Shown: positions 33,493 to 60,537 of the stretch, one piece after another
Layout of the letters: every line of letters starts with the position of its first letter
How positions within the stretch are numbered: the first letter of the stretch is position 1
DNA from: Nocardia sp. MH4
GTDB taxonomy: Bacteria; Actinomycetota; Actinomycetes; Mycobacteriales; Mycobacteriaceae
Direction: 5' to 3'
DNA: 64,000 nt
Assembly: GCF_019266065.1 (NCBI RefSeq)
Contig: NZ_LPNR01000109.1
Span: 62,001 to 126,000, forward strand
Program-made: the position numbers and the translations under genes
The notes under the pieces: generated by a model
What the model was told of the DNA's origin: nothing
The model's database searches: none
The model's input: the letters and a program-made list of their open reading frames with translations, nothing else

Positions 33493-33502
33493 GTTCGGCC
33501 GC

Positions 33503-34948
33503 GTGACGAACACACTCGTCGTCGGCGCCGGCTCGGCCGGCTGCGTGGTCGCGGCCGAGCTCAGCGCCGACCCGGCGCACACGGTCAACGTGTTCGAGGC
33601 GGGTCCGGTCTGGCCCTCGGCCGCCGCGATGCCCGCCGACCTGCTCGATCCGGGGCGGCTGCCGGTCGGCCCGGAATCCGCCGTGGTGTGGCGGTATCCG
33701 GGGAACATCGTGCGGGGCAAGCTGATCGGCGGCTCGGGTGCGATCAACGGCAGCTATTTCGTCCGCCCGCCCGCCGCCGACTTCGCGGCCTGGAGCGCGG
33801 CGGCGGACAGTGCGCTGTGGTCGTTCGACGCGGTGCTGCCGTTCCTGCGCGGGCTGGAGACCGACCACGATTTCGGCACCGCGCCCGGTCACGGCACCAC
33901 CGGCCCGATCCCGATCCGCCGCACGACCGAGCCGACCCCGGTCAGCGTGGATTTCGCCACCCGATGCGCGGCGGCGGGCTTCGCCGAGATCGCCGATCTG
34001 AACGCGCCACACCCCGAAGCACTTCCGCCCGGCCGAGAACACGGCGCCGCCGCGGTCCACCCGGGGGAGACGGTCGGCTTCGGACGCGTGCCACTGGCGA
34101 TCGCGGACGGCCGCCGAGCGGGCACCGCGATCACTCATCTCTATCCCGCGCTCGCCCGCCCGAACCTCACGATCGCCGCCGCGACGATGGTGACCCGACT
34201 GGTGTCGCGCGGCGCCAGGGTGGTCGGCGTCGAGTGGGCGCGCGGTCGCGAACGCGGCACGGCCTACGCCGACCGGGTGATCCTGTGCGCGGGCGCGGTG
34301 GAATCGGCCGCGCTGCTGATCCGCTCGGGGATCGGCCCGGAACCGCTCCTGCGCTCGCTCGGCATCCCGGTGGTGCGGCCCGCGCCGGTGGGGCAGTGGT
34401 GCACCGACCATCCCGAGATCGGTGTCGAGTACCCGGGGCCGACGCCGACGGCGAGCACGGTCGCCCTCGAATACGTCCTGGAACTCGGCGACCTCGAACT
34501 GCGCCCGTATACCCCGATGTTCACGCCCGGCCTGCGCAGGCTCGGCGTCGCGCTGATGCTGCCGGAGTCATCCGGCACGCTCGGCCTCGTCTCCGCCGAC
34601 CCGGCCGTTCCCGCCCGGATCGACCAGGGCTATCTGCGCGCCGCCGTCGATCGGGATCGCCTGCGCGCGGGGGTCGAACTCGCCGGGCGGATTCTCGGGC
34701 GGCCGCCGGGCACCGTCGACGATGCCTGGCTACGCTCGCATCTGGGGACGTCCCAGCACCTTTCGGGCACCTGCCGGATGGGCCCCGCCGACGACCCGCG
34801 CGCCGTCGTCGACGATCGCGGCCGGGTGCACGGCATCGAGGGTCTGACGGTGGCCGATCTGTCGATCGTGCCGGTCCCCTTGCGCCGCGGTCCGCAGGCC
34901 GCGACGGTGCTGCTCGCCACAGTGATAGCGCGTCGACACCGGGTGTGA
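33503..34948 (+). CDS. mftG: Mycofactocin-associated GMC oxidoreductase MftG
   Basis: 481 residues from GTG 33503, ten bases after mftF. It is a GMC-family flavoprotein: LVVGAGSAGCVVAAELS (FAD dinucleotide fold), GKLIGGSGAINGSYFVRPP, ILCAGAVESAALLIRSGIG (second GMC signature) and a C-terminal SGTCRMGPADDPRAVVDDRGRVHG with the active-site region. By position and type it is MftG, which connects reduced mycofactocin to the respiratory chain. Final gene of the mft unit, followed by a GAF regulator gene after about 100 bases. Confidence 0.9.
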   Translation: MTNTLVVGAGSAGCVVAAELSADPAHTVNVFEAGPVWPSAAAMPADLLDPGRLPVGPESAVVWRYPGNIVRGKLIGGSGAINGSYFVRPPAADFAAWSAAADSALWSFDAVLPFLRGLETDHDFGTAPGHGTTGPIPIRRTTEPTPVSVDFATRCAAAGFAEIADLNAPHPEALPPGREHGAAAVHPGETVGFGRVPLAIADGRRAGTAITHLYPALARPNLTIAAATMVTRLVSRGARVVGVEWARGRERGTAYADRVILCAGAVESAALLIRSGIGPEPLLRSLGIPVVRPAPVGQWCTDHPEIGVEYPGPTPTASTVALEYVLELGDLELRPYTPMFTPGLRRLGVALMLPESSGTLGLVSADPAVPARIDQGYLRAAVDRDRLRAGVELAGRILGRPPGTVDDAWLRSHLGTSQHLSGTCRMGPADDPRAVVDDRGRVHGIEGLTVADLSIVPVPLRRGPQAATVLLATVIARRHRV

Positions 34949-35053
34949 CGAAGTGACATCTGCTACCACAATGTGACCTGCGGGACAAACCCACACTTCT
35001 GGCGAGGCTGCCGATAACTCACCGGTACAGTTTGTAGCGGGAAAGAAAGGCAA

Positions 35054-36430
35054 ATGGTCAGCAATCTCGCAGGTGGGCGGCCCCCACGGCAGGCGGCGGA
35101 GTCGGGCGCACAGCTCGGAGCTCTGGAAGCCTATGCCGCACAGGCCCATGGTTTTCTCAGTGCCGGTGGTGACCAGCTGACCCAGCTGGCCGGCCTGTTG
35201 CGTCCGCTCGTTCTCGAGTCCTGGTTGCGCAGTACGCGTGGCGGAATCGATCCGACGGACATACTCGACGGTCGCGGTCTTCGTGGTGCCGATCTGGTGC
35301 GTTATCGGGATGCCCATCCCATCGCCGCACTGATGCCACTCATCGACAAACTGCTGGTCCAGGACGCGGCGCGGGCTGGACTGATCGTGACGGTCGCCGA
35401 CCAGTTCGGTCGTGTGCTGTCGGTGCACGGCCATCCGGAGCAGGTCGCCGCCGCCGCCGAGATCGGCGTGCGCGAAGGCGACGATCTGAGCGAGCGCCGG
35501 ATCGGCACGAACGCGGTCGGTCTCGTCGTGCGCACCGGTCGCGCGACATGGATCCACGGACCCGAGCATTTCCTCCATCGGATGCATCAGATCACCGGCG
35601 CGGCGGCCCCCGTGCACGAGCCGGACGGCCGATTGATCGGCGTGCTGATGATTGCCGGCGGGATGCGGGTGGCCAAGCCTGAAATCCTCGCTCTGGTCAA
35701 AGCCGCGGCGACGGCCGCCGAGATGGATCTGGTGCTGCGGGCGATGCGCGCCGGCCGCGGGGTTCCCGCGGCCGAGCCGAACCGCCCGGGCGAGCAAGCC
35801 GCCGACGCGGAACCGGCCCGGCTCGGGCTCGAGGTCCTCGGGCTCGGCCAGCCGCAACTGAGTGTGGCGGGGGAGCGGGTATCGCTGTCGCAACGCCATG
35901 CCGAGATCCTGCTGTTGCTCACCGAGCATCCCGAGGGGCTCGGCGCCGATCATCTGGCGCTGCTGCTCGACGACACCGATCTCGACAACGGCACCATCCG
36001 CGCGGCGATGTCGCGCCTGCGGTCGGTGATCGGCGCGACGGTCGTCGGATCGCGCCCATACCGTCTGCGCGTCCATGTCGCAACCGATGTGGAGGCCCTG
36101 CGGGCCGCGCTCGACTCCGGTGATATCGAATCCGCATTGCGCTTGTATGCCGGTCCGGTGCTCCCCAGATCGTCGGCTCCGGGCATCTGCGACATCCGAG
36201 ACGAGCTTCGGGTGCGGTTGCGCACCGCCGTGCTCGCGTCCGCCGATCCCGGCGTGCTGCGCCGGTGGACCGCGGGCCCGGAAGGTCGCGACGACGCCGC
36301 CGCGTGGGCCGCGTACCGGTCCACCGTCGACCGCGATTCGCCACTGTATGCGCAGATCGAGGCCAAGATCCGGGTGCTCGATCGGCGCCTCGGTGCCGAT
36401 GCAACGCAGATGCAACGTTTCGGCTCATAG
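35054..36430 (+). CDS. GAF-domain transcriptional regulator without AAA+ domain
   Basis: 458 residues from ATG 35054 with GAAAGG upstream. Residues about 90-235 are a GAF-type sensor similar to AcoR regulators (LVLESWLRSTRGGIDPT, IVTVADQFGRVLSVHG, GDDLSERRIGTNAVGLVVRTGRATWIHGPEHF, IGVLMIAGG). The sigma-54 AAA+ motor of AcoR/MimR is missing; instead the C-terminus resembles a winged helix (LSQRHAEILLLLTEHPEGLGADHLALLLDD, IRAAMSRLRSVIG). It may regulate the mft operon before it, alcohol dehydrogenases elsewhere, or the NRPS after it; context allows each. A terminator hairpin about 100 bases downstream suggests it ends a transcript. Confidence 0.75.
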   Translation: MVSNLAGGRPPRQAAESGAQLGALEAYAAQAHGFLSAGGDQLTQLAGLLRPLVLESWLRSTRGGIDPTDILDGRGLRGADLVRYRDAHPIAALMPLIDKLLVQDAARAGLIVTVADQFGRVLSVHGHPEQVAAAAEIGVREGDDLSERRIGTNAVGLVVRTGRATWIHGPEHFLHRMHQITGAAAPVHEPDGRLIGVLMIAGGMRVAKPEILALVKAAATAAEMDLVLRAMRAGRGVPAAEPNRPGEQAADAEPARLGLEVLGLGQPQLSVAGERVSLSQRHAEILLLLTEHPEGLGADHLALLLDDTDLDNGTIRAAMSRLRSVIGATVVGSRPYRLRVHVATDVEALRAALDSGDIESALRLYAGPVLPRSSAPGICDIRDELRVRLRTAVLASADPGVLRRWTAGPEGRDDAAAWAAYRSTVDRDSPLYAQIEAKIRVLDRRLGADATQMQRFGS

Positions 36431-36445
36431 TCTCCCGTTCTGAAA

Positions 36446-36477
36446 GTGTGGTAGCTCACACATCTGGCGTAGATGTG
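36446..36477. promoter_or_regulatory. Nested inverted repeats downstream of the GAF regulator gene
   Basis: Two dyads interlock: GTGTG-GTAGCT-CACAC (36446-36461) and CACATCT-GGCGT-AGATGTG (36459-36477). The nine bases TGTGGTAGC of the first also occur as the reverse complement GCTACCACA at 34962-34970, about 90 bases before the regulator start. A shared operator of this regulator is possible. Confidence 0.4.
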
Positions 36478-36526
36478 GTGTGGCACACACTGATGCCCAG
36501 GTCGCGGCAACCTCCCCGGAGAGACT

Positions 36527-36547
36527 GGACGTTCGTCCGATTTTTTT
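36527..36547 (+). terminator. Rho-independent terminator of the GAF regulator transcript
   Basis: GGACG-TT-CGTCC forms a perfect short stem and is followed, after GA, by seven T. A second dyad AAAAAG-TTT-CTTTTT follows at 36553-36567. This is the clearest T-tract terminator in the window and separates the regulator from the NRPS. Confidence 0.65.
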
Positions 36548-36899
36548 AGCGGAAAAAGTTTCTTTTTATTAACTGACCGCCTAGTGTCTGCAATGCATGG
36601 ACAGGCAGCCATGTGATGTAAGTGACATAGCCGGGGCGCGAGGTTCGGGCCGCGGCCGCGATGTTGGAGGAACGATCAACAGCTAGGCACCCCGCGACGG
36701 ACACAGTGGTTCGTCGCGCCGGCGGTCCACCGGGCCGTCGATCTCGTCCACATGATCTGTCGGGGATCCTGCGCGAGTGTGGCGGTTGCGCCCACTGCGC
36801 TCACAGGCGAATTTCTCGCTCCACGGAGTACCTCAGGTGTCTTCGTGCTGCCCGAAAACGGTTCGCCTCTGCTTTTTTTCGCGATTCGAGGAGGCTCTG
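36548..36899 (+). promoter_or_regulatory. 352-base NRPS leader and promoter region
   Basis: No gene is recognised here. The first 60 bases are unusually AT-rich for this genome (36548-36590, TTTATTAACTGACC), a likely promoter area, but I cannot choose -35 and -10 boxes. The NRPS frame stays open back to a GTG at 36777, but this translation does not look like NRPS sequence. The GAGGAGG at 36888-36894 supports GTG 36900 as the start. Confidence 0.4.
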
Positions 36900-54802
<17,903 letters not shown>

Positions 54803-54803
<1 letters not shown>

Positions 54804-57800
54804 TGTCGCACACGGATTCGGTCACGGCGGCTGTCTCGCTCGACGCGCTGCTGCGTGACCAGGCGGACGAGCGCAGGCGTGATCCCGCCACGTTGCTCGC
54901 CGCCTTCACCACCCAGATCCGCCAGGATCCCGACGCCGTCGCGGTGCGTGACGGCGTGACCGAGCTCAGCTACGGCGAGCTCGGCGCACGGGTGGACGCG
55001 CTGGCGGTCTGCCTGGCCGCCCGCGGTGTCGGGCCGGAGACCACGGTCGCGGTGTCGTTGCCGCGATCGGTCGACCTGGTCGTCGCGGTGCACGCGGTGA
55101 TCGCCGCGGGCGGCGCGTTCGTCCTGCTCGACCCCGACGCCCCCGCCGACGTGCGGCAGCGCACGGTCGCCCTCGCCGCGCCCGTGCTGGTGATCACCGC
55201 GCCGGAGGTGCCCCACCCGACCGGTGTCCCGGTCCTGGGCATCGACGCCGAACCCACCGTCGATCTCGTCGCCGACGACCTACCCGGTCCGGGTGCGGAC
55301 AACCCGGCCTACCTGGTCGTCGACGTAGCGGGCGCGAGCGCGGTCGTCGTCGGACACCGGGCCGCACAAGCGAATTCGGTCTGGCGGCAGCGGCTGTGCG
55401 GTCTCGGCGCCGGCGACGCGGTGCTCTGGCACGCGCCGCTGGGCACGCAGGCCACGGTGGGGGAGCTGCTGCTGGCCCTGCAGACCGGCGCCACCCTGGT
55501 GCTCCCGACCAGCGACTCCCTGGCGCGTTCGATCGCCGATACCGGCGCCACCGCGGCGTGCTTCGACCCCGACCAGCTCGCCGCGCTGGCCGCGCTGCCC
55601 GACGCCGAGGCACGCCTCGACTCGCTGCGGATCGTCCTGAGCTGCGGCGCACCACTGCCCGCCAAGACCGCGGCCGCCCTGCGCGCGGTGAGCGGCGCGA
55701 CGCTGTGGCACGTCTACGGCAGGCCGGAGACCGCGGGCGAGGTCGTCGCGCACGAGGTGACCGGCGCCGACCTCGAATCGGTCCCGCTCGGCTCGGCCGC
55801 CGACGACGTCGAGCTGCTGATCCTCGACGAGCACCTGTGCCCGGTGCCCGACGGTGAAGTCGGCGAACTCTATGTCTCCGGTGTGCAATTGGCGCGCGGC
55901 TACCTCGGCAGGCAGGCCACCGCCGCCACCTTCCTGGCCAACCCGATCGGCCCGGTCGACGACCGCATGTTCGCCACCGGCGACCTCGTGCGGCGCAGGC
56001 CGCCCGGCGACGGCTGGACGGCCGAACTCGAATTCGTCGGCCGCGTCGACGCCGAGGAGGTGAGCACGGCGCCGCAGGGCGGACTGCCCGGGGAACTGCT
56101 GCTCGACGAGTTCGAAGCGCAGGCCGCCGCCACCCCTTTCGACCCCGCGGTCGTGCACGCCCCGAGCACGGGCGGCGCGGCCTCGATCATCACCTACGGT
56201 GACCTGGACCGGCGCACCAACCAGCTGGCCCGGCACTTGACCGCGCTCGGCATCGGCCCGGAATCGGCGGTGCTGGTGGATGTCCCGCGCTCGGTCGAGC
56301 TGGTGGTGGCGATGTACGCCGTGCTCAAGGCGGGCGGTGCCGTGGTGCCCGTCGACACCGCGACCAGTCCCGCCGTGCTGCCGCCGGTCGCGAGTCCCGC
56401 GCTGGTGCTGACCGTGCGCTCGCGCGATCACGGTGCGGTGTACGACATTCCGGCCGTCGTCATCGACGACGTGCCGCTCGCCGACTACTCCGACGAGCCG
56501 ATCGCCCGCGCCGAGCGCCGGACCCCCGTACTGCCGGAGCACCCGGCGTTCGTGCTGTACCCGCCGGGGGCTACGCAGGGCATCACCATCAGCCACATCG
56601 CGGCCGTGCACCGGTTGACCGGCATGCAGGGCAGGCACGGCTTCACCGGTCGTGACGTCTACCTGCATCAGGCCGCCATCGGCGAGGTGACCGAGTGGCA
56701 CGGCTACGTGCTGCCGTTGCGGGTCGGCGCCACCGTCGTCCTCACCGAACCGCCCGATCCGGTGCGGTTAGCGCGTCTGGTCGCCGACTACGGCGTCACC
56801 GCCGCCGATTTCACCCCGCCGCGGCTGGCCGCGTTCACCGACCACGTCCACCGCGCCGGCCTGCGCGCGCAGATCGGCTCGCTGCGCAGCGTCGTCGTCC
56901 TCGGCGCGCCGCTCAGCGCGGCGCAGGTGCGGGCTTTCGGCGCGGTGACCAGCGCCCGGCTGCACCACGATTACGGCAGGGCCGAGGCCACCGTCACCCT
57001 CACCTATCCCGCCGCGCCCGGCGCGGACACCCCCGAACCGCAGGCCGTGCGGGTGCGGGAATGGAACCGCCGGGTCTACGTGCTCGACGCGCGGCTGCGC
57101 CCGGCCAGCCCCGGTGTGGCCGGCGAGCTGTACCTGTCCGGCGCGCAACTGGCCCGCGGCTATCGCGACGATCCGCGCGGCACCTCGGACCGGTTCGTCG
57201 CCAACCCGTTCGGCATCCCGGGGGAGCGGATGTTCCGCACCGGGGAGCTGGCGCGCTGGGAGATCGACGGCACCAGCGCCGCGCTCGTTCGTCTCGGCAC
57301 CGTGGGCGCGGCGACCGTGGGCGCGCTGGAATCGCTGCTCGGGCGCGGGGCGAGCATGCGGGCCAGGATCGGCGCCGGGATCGGCGCGCGGATCACCGAA
57401 CTCTCGCGCAGACACGCGGTTCCGCCGTTCGCGGTGGTCCGGGCCGCGATGACGGTGCTGCTGGCCTGGCAGGCGGGCACGGCCGTCGCGGGCGCGACCA
57501 CCCTGTCCGAGATCCTGTGCGCCGAACCCGATCCCGTGGTGTCCTCGGCCACCGCGGCGACCAGTGAGTCGTGCGCGCTGTCCGGGCCGCTCGGCGCGGT
57601 GACGCTGAGCTATCTCGACACCGGCGCCGAGGCGTTCGGCGTTCCCGGCCTCGAACTCACCGCCCTGCGTTTCGACGGATCGACGGTGGCCGACGGCGTG
57701 CACTTCATCGTCTCCACGCACGCCGACCCCGACGGCAATCTCGGCCTCGAACTGGAATACAGCACAGACCGTTTCGACGATCACGCCGCGGCTGCCCTGC

Positions 57801-57901
57801 TGCGCCGCTTCTCCCGCGCCCTGGGGCTGCTCACCGGCGACCCCGATGCCCCGAGCGACTCGTTCGACCTGCGCACCCCCGCCGAGCGCGCCGCGAGCTG
57901 A
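54803..57901 (+). CDS. Degenerate NRPS-like protein: two pseudo-adenylation domains and a condensation-like tail
   Basis: 1,032 residues from ATG 54803, sharing one base with the NRPS stop. Residues about 45-430 and 435-850 each follow the adenylation fold (LSYGELGARVDALAVCLAARGVGPE; ITYGDLDRRTNQLARHLTALGIGPE; GELYVSGVQLARGYLG; GELYLSGAQLARGYRD). The ATP-binding A3 motif is gone in both: AYLVVDVAGASAVVVGH near residue 167 and AFVLYPPGATQGITISH near 580. The A5 motif is altered (HVYGRPETAGE, HDYGRAEATVT), the A10 NGKxDR lysine is absent and no GGxSL carrier site exists. The last 180 residues match only the C-terminal lobe of a C domain and lack HHxxxDG. It should be catalytically dead, yet the frame is intact and locked between the NRPS and mbtH. 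A structural, docking or substrate-gating role is inference. Confidence 0.85.
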
Positions 57902-57928
57902 CCCCCACCCCCTCAGGAAGGCAATCCG

Positions 57929-58144
57929 ATGAGCAATCCGTTCGACGACGAGAACGCCCAGTTCTACGTTTTGGTCAACGCCGAGGGGGAACACTCCCTC
58001 TGGCCCACCTTCGCCGCCGTCCCCGGTGGCTGGACCGTCGCCTTCGGCGCCGCCACCCGCACCTCCTGTCTCCAGTACGTCGAATCCCATTGGCTCGACA
58101 TGCGTCCCAACTCCTTGATCGCCGCGATGGCCAACGAGGGCTGA
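57929..58144 (+). CDS. mbtH: MbtH-family protein
   Basis: 71 residues from ATG 57929, AGGAAGG upstream, 27 bases after the pseudo-NRPS. The family core is clear: NPFDDENAQFYVLVNAEGEHSLWP, then PGGWTVAFGAATRTSCLQYVESHWLDMRP, with the conserved Ser-Leu-Trp-Pro and three Trp that clamp the adenylation domain. It binds and activates or stabilises A domains of the NRPS. Here its partners could be the active A1-A5, but also the degenerate domains. Confidence 0.95.
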   Translation: MSNPFDDENAQFYVLVNAEGEHSLWPTFAAVPGGWTVAFGAATRTSCLQYVESHWLDMRPNSLIAAMANEG

Positions 58145-58167
58145 CCTCGCCCTACGTACAGTGGGGT

Positions 58168-59016
58168 ATGCGGAGCGCTCGGTTCGGGATCGTGGTGGCG
58201 CTGCTGGCGGGCGCGTACCTGGGGGCGCTGTTCGCGTCGTCGACCGACTCCGATCCGCCGCGGCGGCAGGCCACGGGACACGATGTCGAGCACGCCGAGC
58301 TGGTGCTGTTCGAGTCCACCCGAGGGCTGCCCGACGTCCGGACCGTGCTGCGATCGACCGCCGACGTCGACCAGTTCGCCGGGCGATTCCCCGGCGACGA
58401 ACGCGCGGCCGGTCGGCTCACGGACACGCTCTCGCGCCGCGACTTCGACACCGAGGCGCTGATCGCCTTCTCCTGGGGCGCGGGCTGTTCGCCCGGTGAC
58501 GGCGCGAAGCTGACCAGCGAGGGCGACGCCGACTACTCCGTCCGGCTGACCGGCGCGGACGATCCGCCGTCGGAATGCGTCGCGCCGTGGGAGATCCTGG
58601 CGGTGTTCGCGCTGCCCGCGGCGGACGTGCCGGCGACCACCCGGCTCGGCGGGTACCCCCCCGACCCGCCGGGTCCGGCGATCCTCGCCCATTTCGAGCG
58701 CATCGCAGTCGGCACCGCCCCGCGCGGCGCCGAGGTCTCCCAGCCGGATCAGCTCGCCGCCTTCGCCGCCGGGCTCGACACCGTGACGGCCGCTCGGGTG
58801 CGTTCGGCGGTGTCGGGGCGCGCCGCCGGTGATCGGGCGTTCGCCTTCGTCGCCACCGGCTGTCACGACGACGGCGCCTATCTCGCGATCTCGCGGGAAC
58901 GGCTGCGTCCGGTGCTGACCGCGACCGAACCGGTCGCCTGCGTCGTCCCGGACTACTACGTCGCGGTGTTCACCACCCCGGCCGTCTCCGTCCCGATCGA
59001 GGCCGTCATCGGCTGA
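58168..59016 (+). CDS. Exported or membrane-anchored protein of unknown function
   Basis: 282 residues from ATG 58168. The N-terminus RSARFGIVVALLAGAYLGALFASSTDSDPP is a signal or anchor segment without a lipobox Cys. The rest is acidic and soluble, with two repeats of a similar layout: LIAFSWGAGCSPGDGAKL...CVAPWEILAVFALP and FAFVATGCHDDGAYLAI...CVVPDYYVAVFTTP. Each half has two Cys, suggesting a duplicated domain with a disulfide. I do not recognise the family. It follows mbtH by 23 bases on the same strand and may be part of the NRPS unit. Confidence 0.7.
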   Translation: MRSARFGIVVALLAGAYLGALFASSTDSDPPRRQATGHDVEHAELVLFESTRGLPDVRTVLRSTADVDQFAGRFPGDERAAGRLTDTLSRRDFDTEALIAFSWGAGCSPGDGAKLTSEGDADYSVRLTGADDPPSECVAPWEILAVFALPAADVPATTRLGGYPPDPPGPAILAHFERIAVGTAPRGAEVSQPDQLAAFAAGLDTVTAARVRSAVSGRAAGDRAFAFVATGCHDDGAYLAISRERLRPVLTATEPVACVVPDYYVAVFTTPAVSVPIEAVIG

Positions 59017-59025
59017 GACCGGGGG

Positions 59026-60453
59026 TCATGGCACCGGGGTCATCGGCGGCGGTTCCCAGTCGCCCTCGATCGCCGCCTCGCGAGGTGCGTACAGACGCAG
59101 CGTCAGGGAGAACTCGCCGGAGTCCGGGATCGGGAGCCAGTTGCCGGTGGGGACGCCCGGGCGCGGGTCGTCGTGCTGGACGGCGATCTCCACCGCGCCG
59201 TCGGGGCCCGCCACCACCGGTGGGGCGTGGCCGACCGCGTAGATCTCGGCGGGGTTGGGGACGAGGAAGCCCTGGGGGTCGTAGGCGGTGATCGAGGCGA
59301 AGGCGTCCACCGGCGGCCAGCGGCCGGGCTCGAAGCGGATGCGGTAGCGGCGCGGCTGTCCCGCGTCGTCGGTCGTGGGGGCCCAGAGTTCGGCGTAGAG
59401 CACGTCGCGGATCGGGGCCTTGCCCGGTGAGCGCATGGTCGTCGCCGCGCGTCGCAGGTAGTCGGTGCCGAACCTGCCGAGGTCGACCGGGATCTCCCAC
59501 CCGTTGACGCGGCGCGCGTTCGGGTCGGTCCATCCGGCGATCCGGCGCTGGGCCTGGCGGACCGCCTCGTCGAGCAGTTCGACGGGCTCGTTGTCGACGG
59601 TGCCGCCGGGGACGACGCCGATGGTGGCCAGCTGTTCCATCAGCGGTGCGTCGGCGGCCGCGGGCGGATCGGCCACCATCAACCTGCACAGCCGGTTGAG
59701 GTAGGTGCGGCCGTCCAGCGCGGCGATCCGCTTGACCGGCGGCTCCGGTCCGCGGTCGATCGGGTGCACCCTGCTGACCGTGACGTCGTATTCGCGGCGC
59801 TGCCAGGCGCCGGCCGGGACCAGCCGGATCTTCTCCTGCCACCGGTTGACCTGCGCCGCGTCCGCGACACCGTTGATCTGGATCCGGCCGACGATCGTCG
59901 CCATCGCCGACGGCATGTGCAGCAGGGTGGTGTGCGGCGGCAGCGACCCGGTCCACTTCGGGCCCGCGATGACGTAGGTGAACGGCGGCCCGTCGGCGTC
60001 GACCGTCGTCCGCGGCTGCTTGCTGCTCAGGTCGTGCACGGTGTTGCCCCACCCGTCGAGCAGCTGGAACAGCCAGTACCGATCCGGTTCCATCCCGGGG
60101 ATCTGCAACACCAGCGGCTCGTCGGCCAGGTTCAGCCACGCCTGGGAATAGACCATGTCGTGGCTGAGCCGGGCCACCCCGCGATCCAGCGGATCGGGCA
60201 GCACGCTGTGATCGAACGTGTTCGTCGGCCCACTCGCCGCCCGCATCATGTCCAGCAAGATCATCGGATAGCCGAACACATACGCCTCGGTCGCCAGCCC
60301 CAGCACATCCGGCGCCCCTGTCGAGGACACCACCGACGGCACCGGCTCCCCACCCCCGCACCCGGACACCACCATCCCCACCCCCGCAGCCGCCCCCAAC
60401 TCGAGCAGGCGCCGCCGACTCAGCCCACCCTCGTCACCTGCCCGACCGCCCAT
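59026..60453 (-). CDS. DUF1254/DUF1214 domain Tat lipoprotein
   Basis: 475 residues from ATG 60453-60451 (GGAG five bases upstream on the minus strand); a GTG at 60471 is an alternative. The twin-arginine signal LSRRRLLELGAAAGVGMVVSGC ends in a lipobox Cys. DUF1254 follows (GLATEAYVFGYPMILLDMMR, DMVYSQAWLNLADEPLVLQIPGM, RYWLFQLLDGWGNTVHDL) and then DUF1214 (GPKWTG region onward, with FASITAYDPQGFLVPNP and a C-terminal GNWLPIPDSGEFSLTLRLYAP). These are exported proteins of unclear enzymatic role. It converges with the exported protein gene, nine bases away. Confidence 0.85.
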   Translation of the reverse strand: MGGRAGDEGGLSRRRLLELGAAAGVGMVVSGCGGGEPVPSVVSSTGAPDVLGLATEAYVFGYPMILLDMMRAASGPTNTFDHSVLPDPLDRGVARLSHDMVYSQAWLNLADEPLVLQIPGMEPDRYWLFQLLDGWGNTVHDLSSKQPRTTVDADGPPFTYVIAGPKWTGSLPPHTTLLHMPSAMATIVGRIQINGVADAAQVNRWQEKIRLVPAGAWQRREYDVTVSRVHPIDRGPEPPVKRIAALDGRTYLNRLCRLMVADPPAAADAPLMEQLATIGVVPGGTVDNEPVELLDEAVRQAQRRIAGWTDPNARRVNGWEIPVDLGRFGTDYLRRAATTMRSPGKAPIRDVLYAELWAPTTDDAGQPRRYRIRFEPGRWPPVDAFASITAYDPQGFLVPNPAEIYAVGHAPPVVAGPDGAVEIAVQHDDPRPGVPTGNWLPIPDSGEFSLTLRLYAPREAAIEGDWEPPPMTPVP

Positions 60454-60537
60454 GCGCTCTCCGTCCGACACCGCGAACGCCCACCGTAAACGCCCACCGT
60501 CCCCCCGCCCTCACACACAACGGGTGAGATCCGCAGG

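Noticed and set aside
36777..36899. Upstream extension of the NRPS to GTG 36777
   Set aside because: The added residues do not resemble NRPS sequence, while GAGGAGG sits five bases before GTG 36900.
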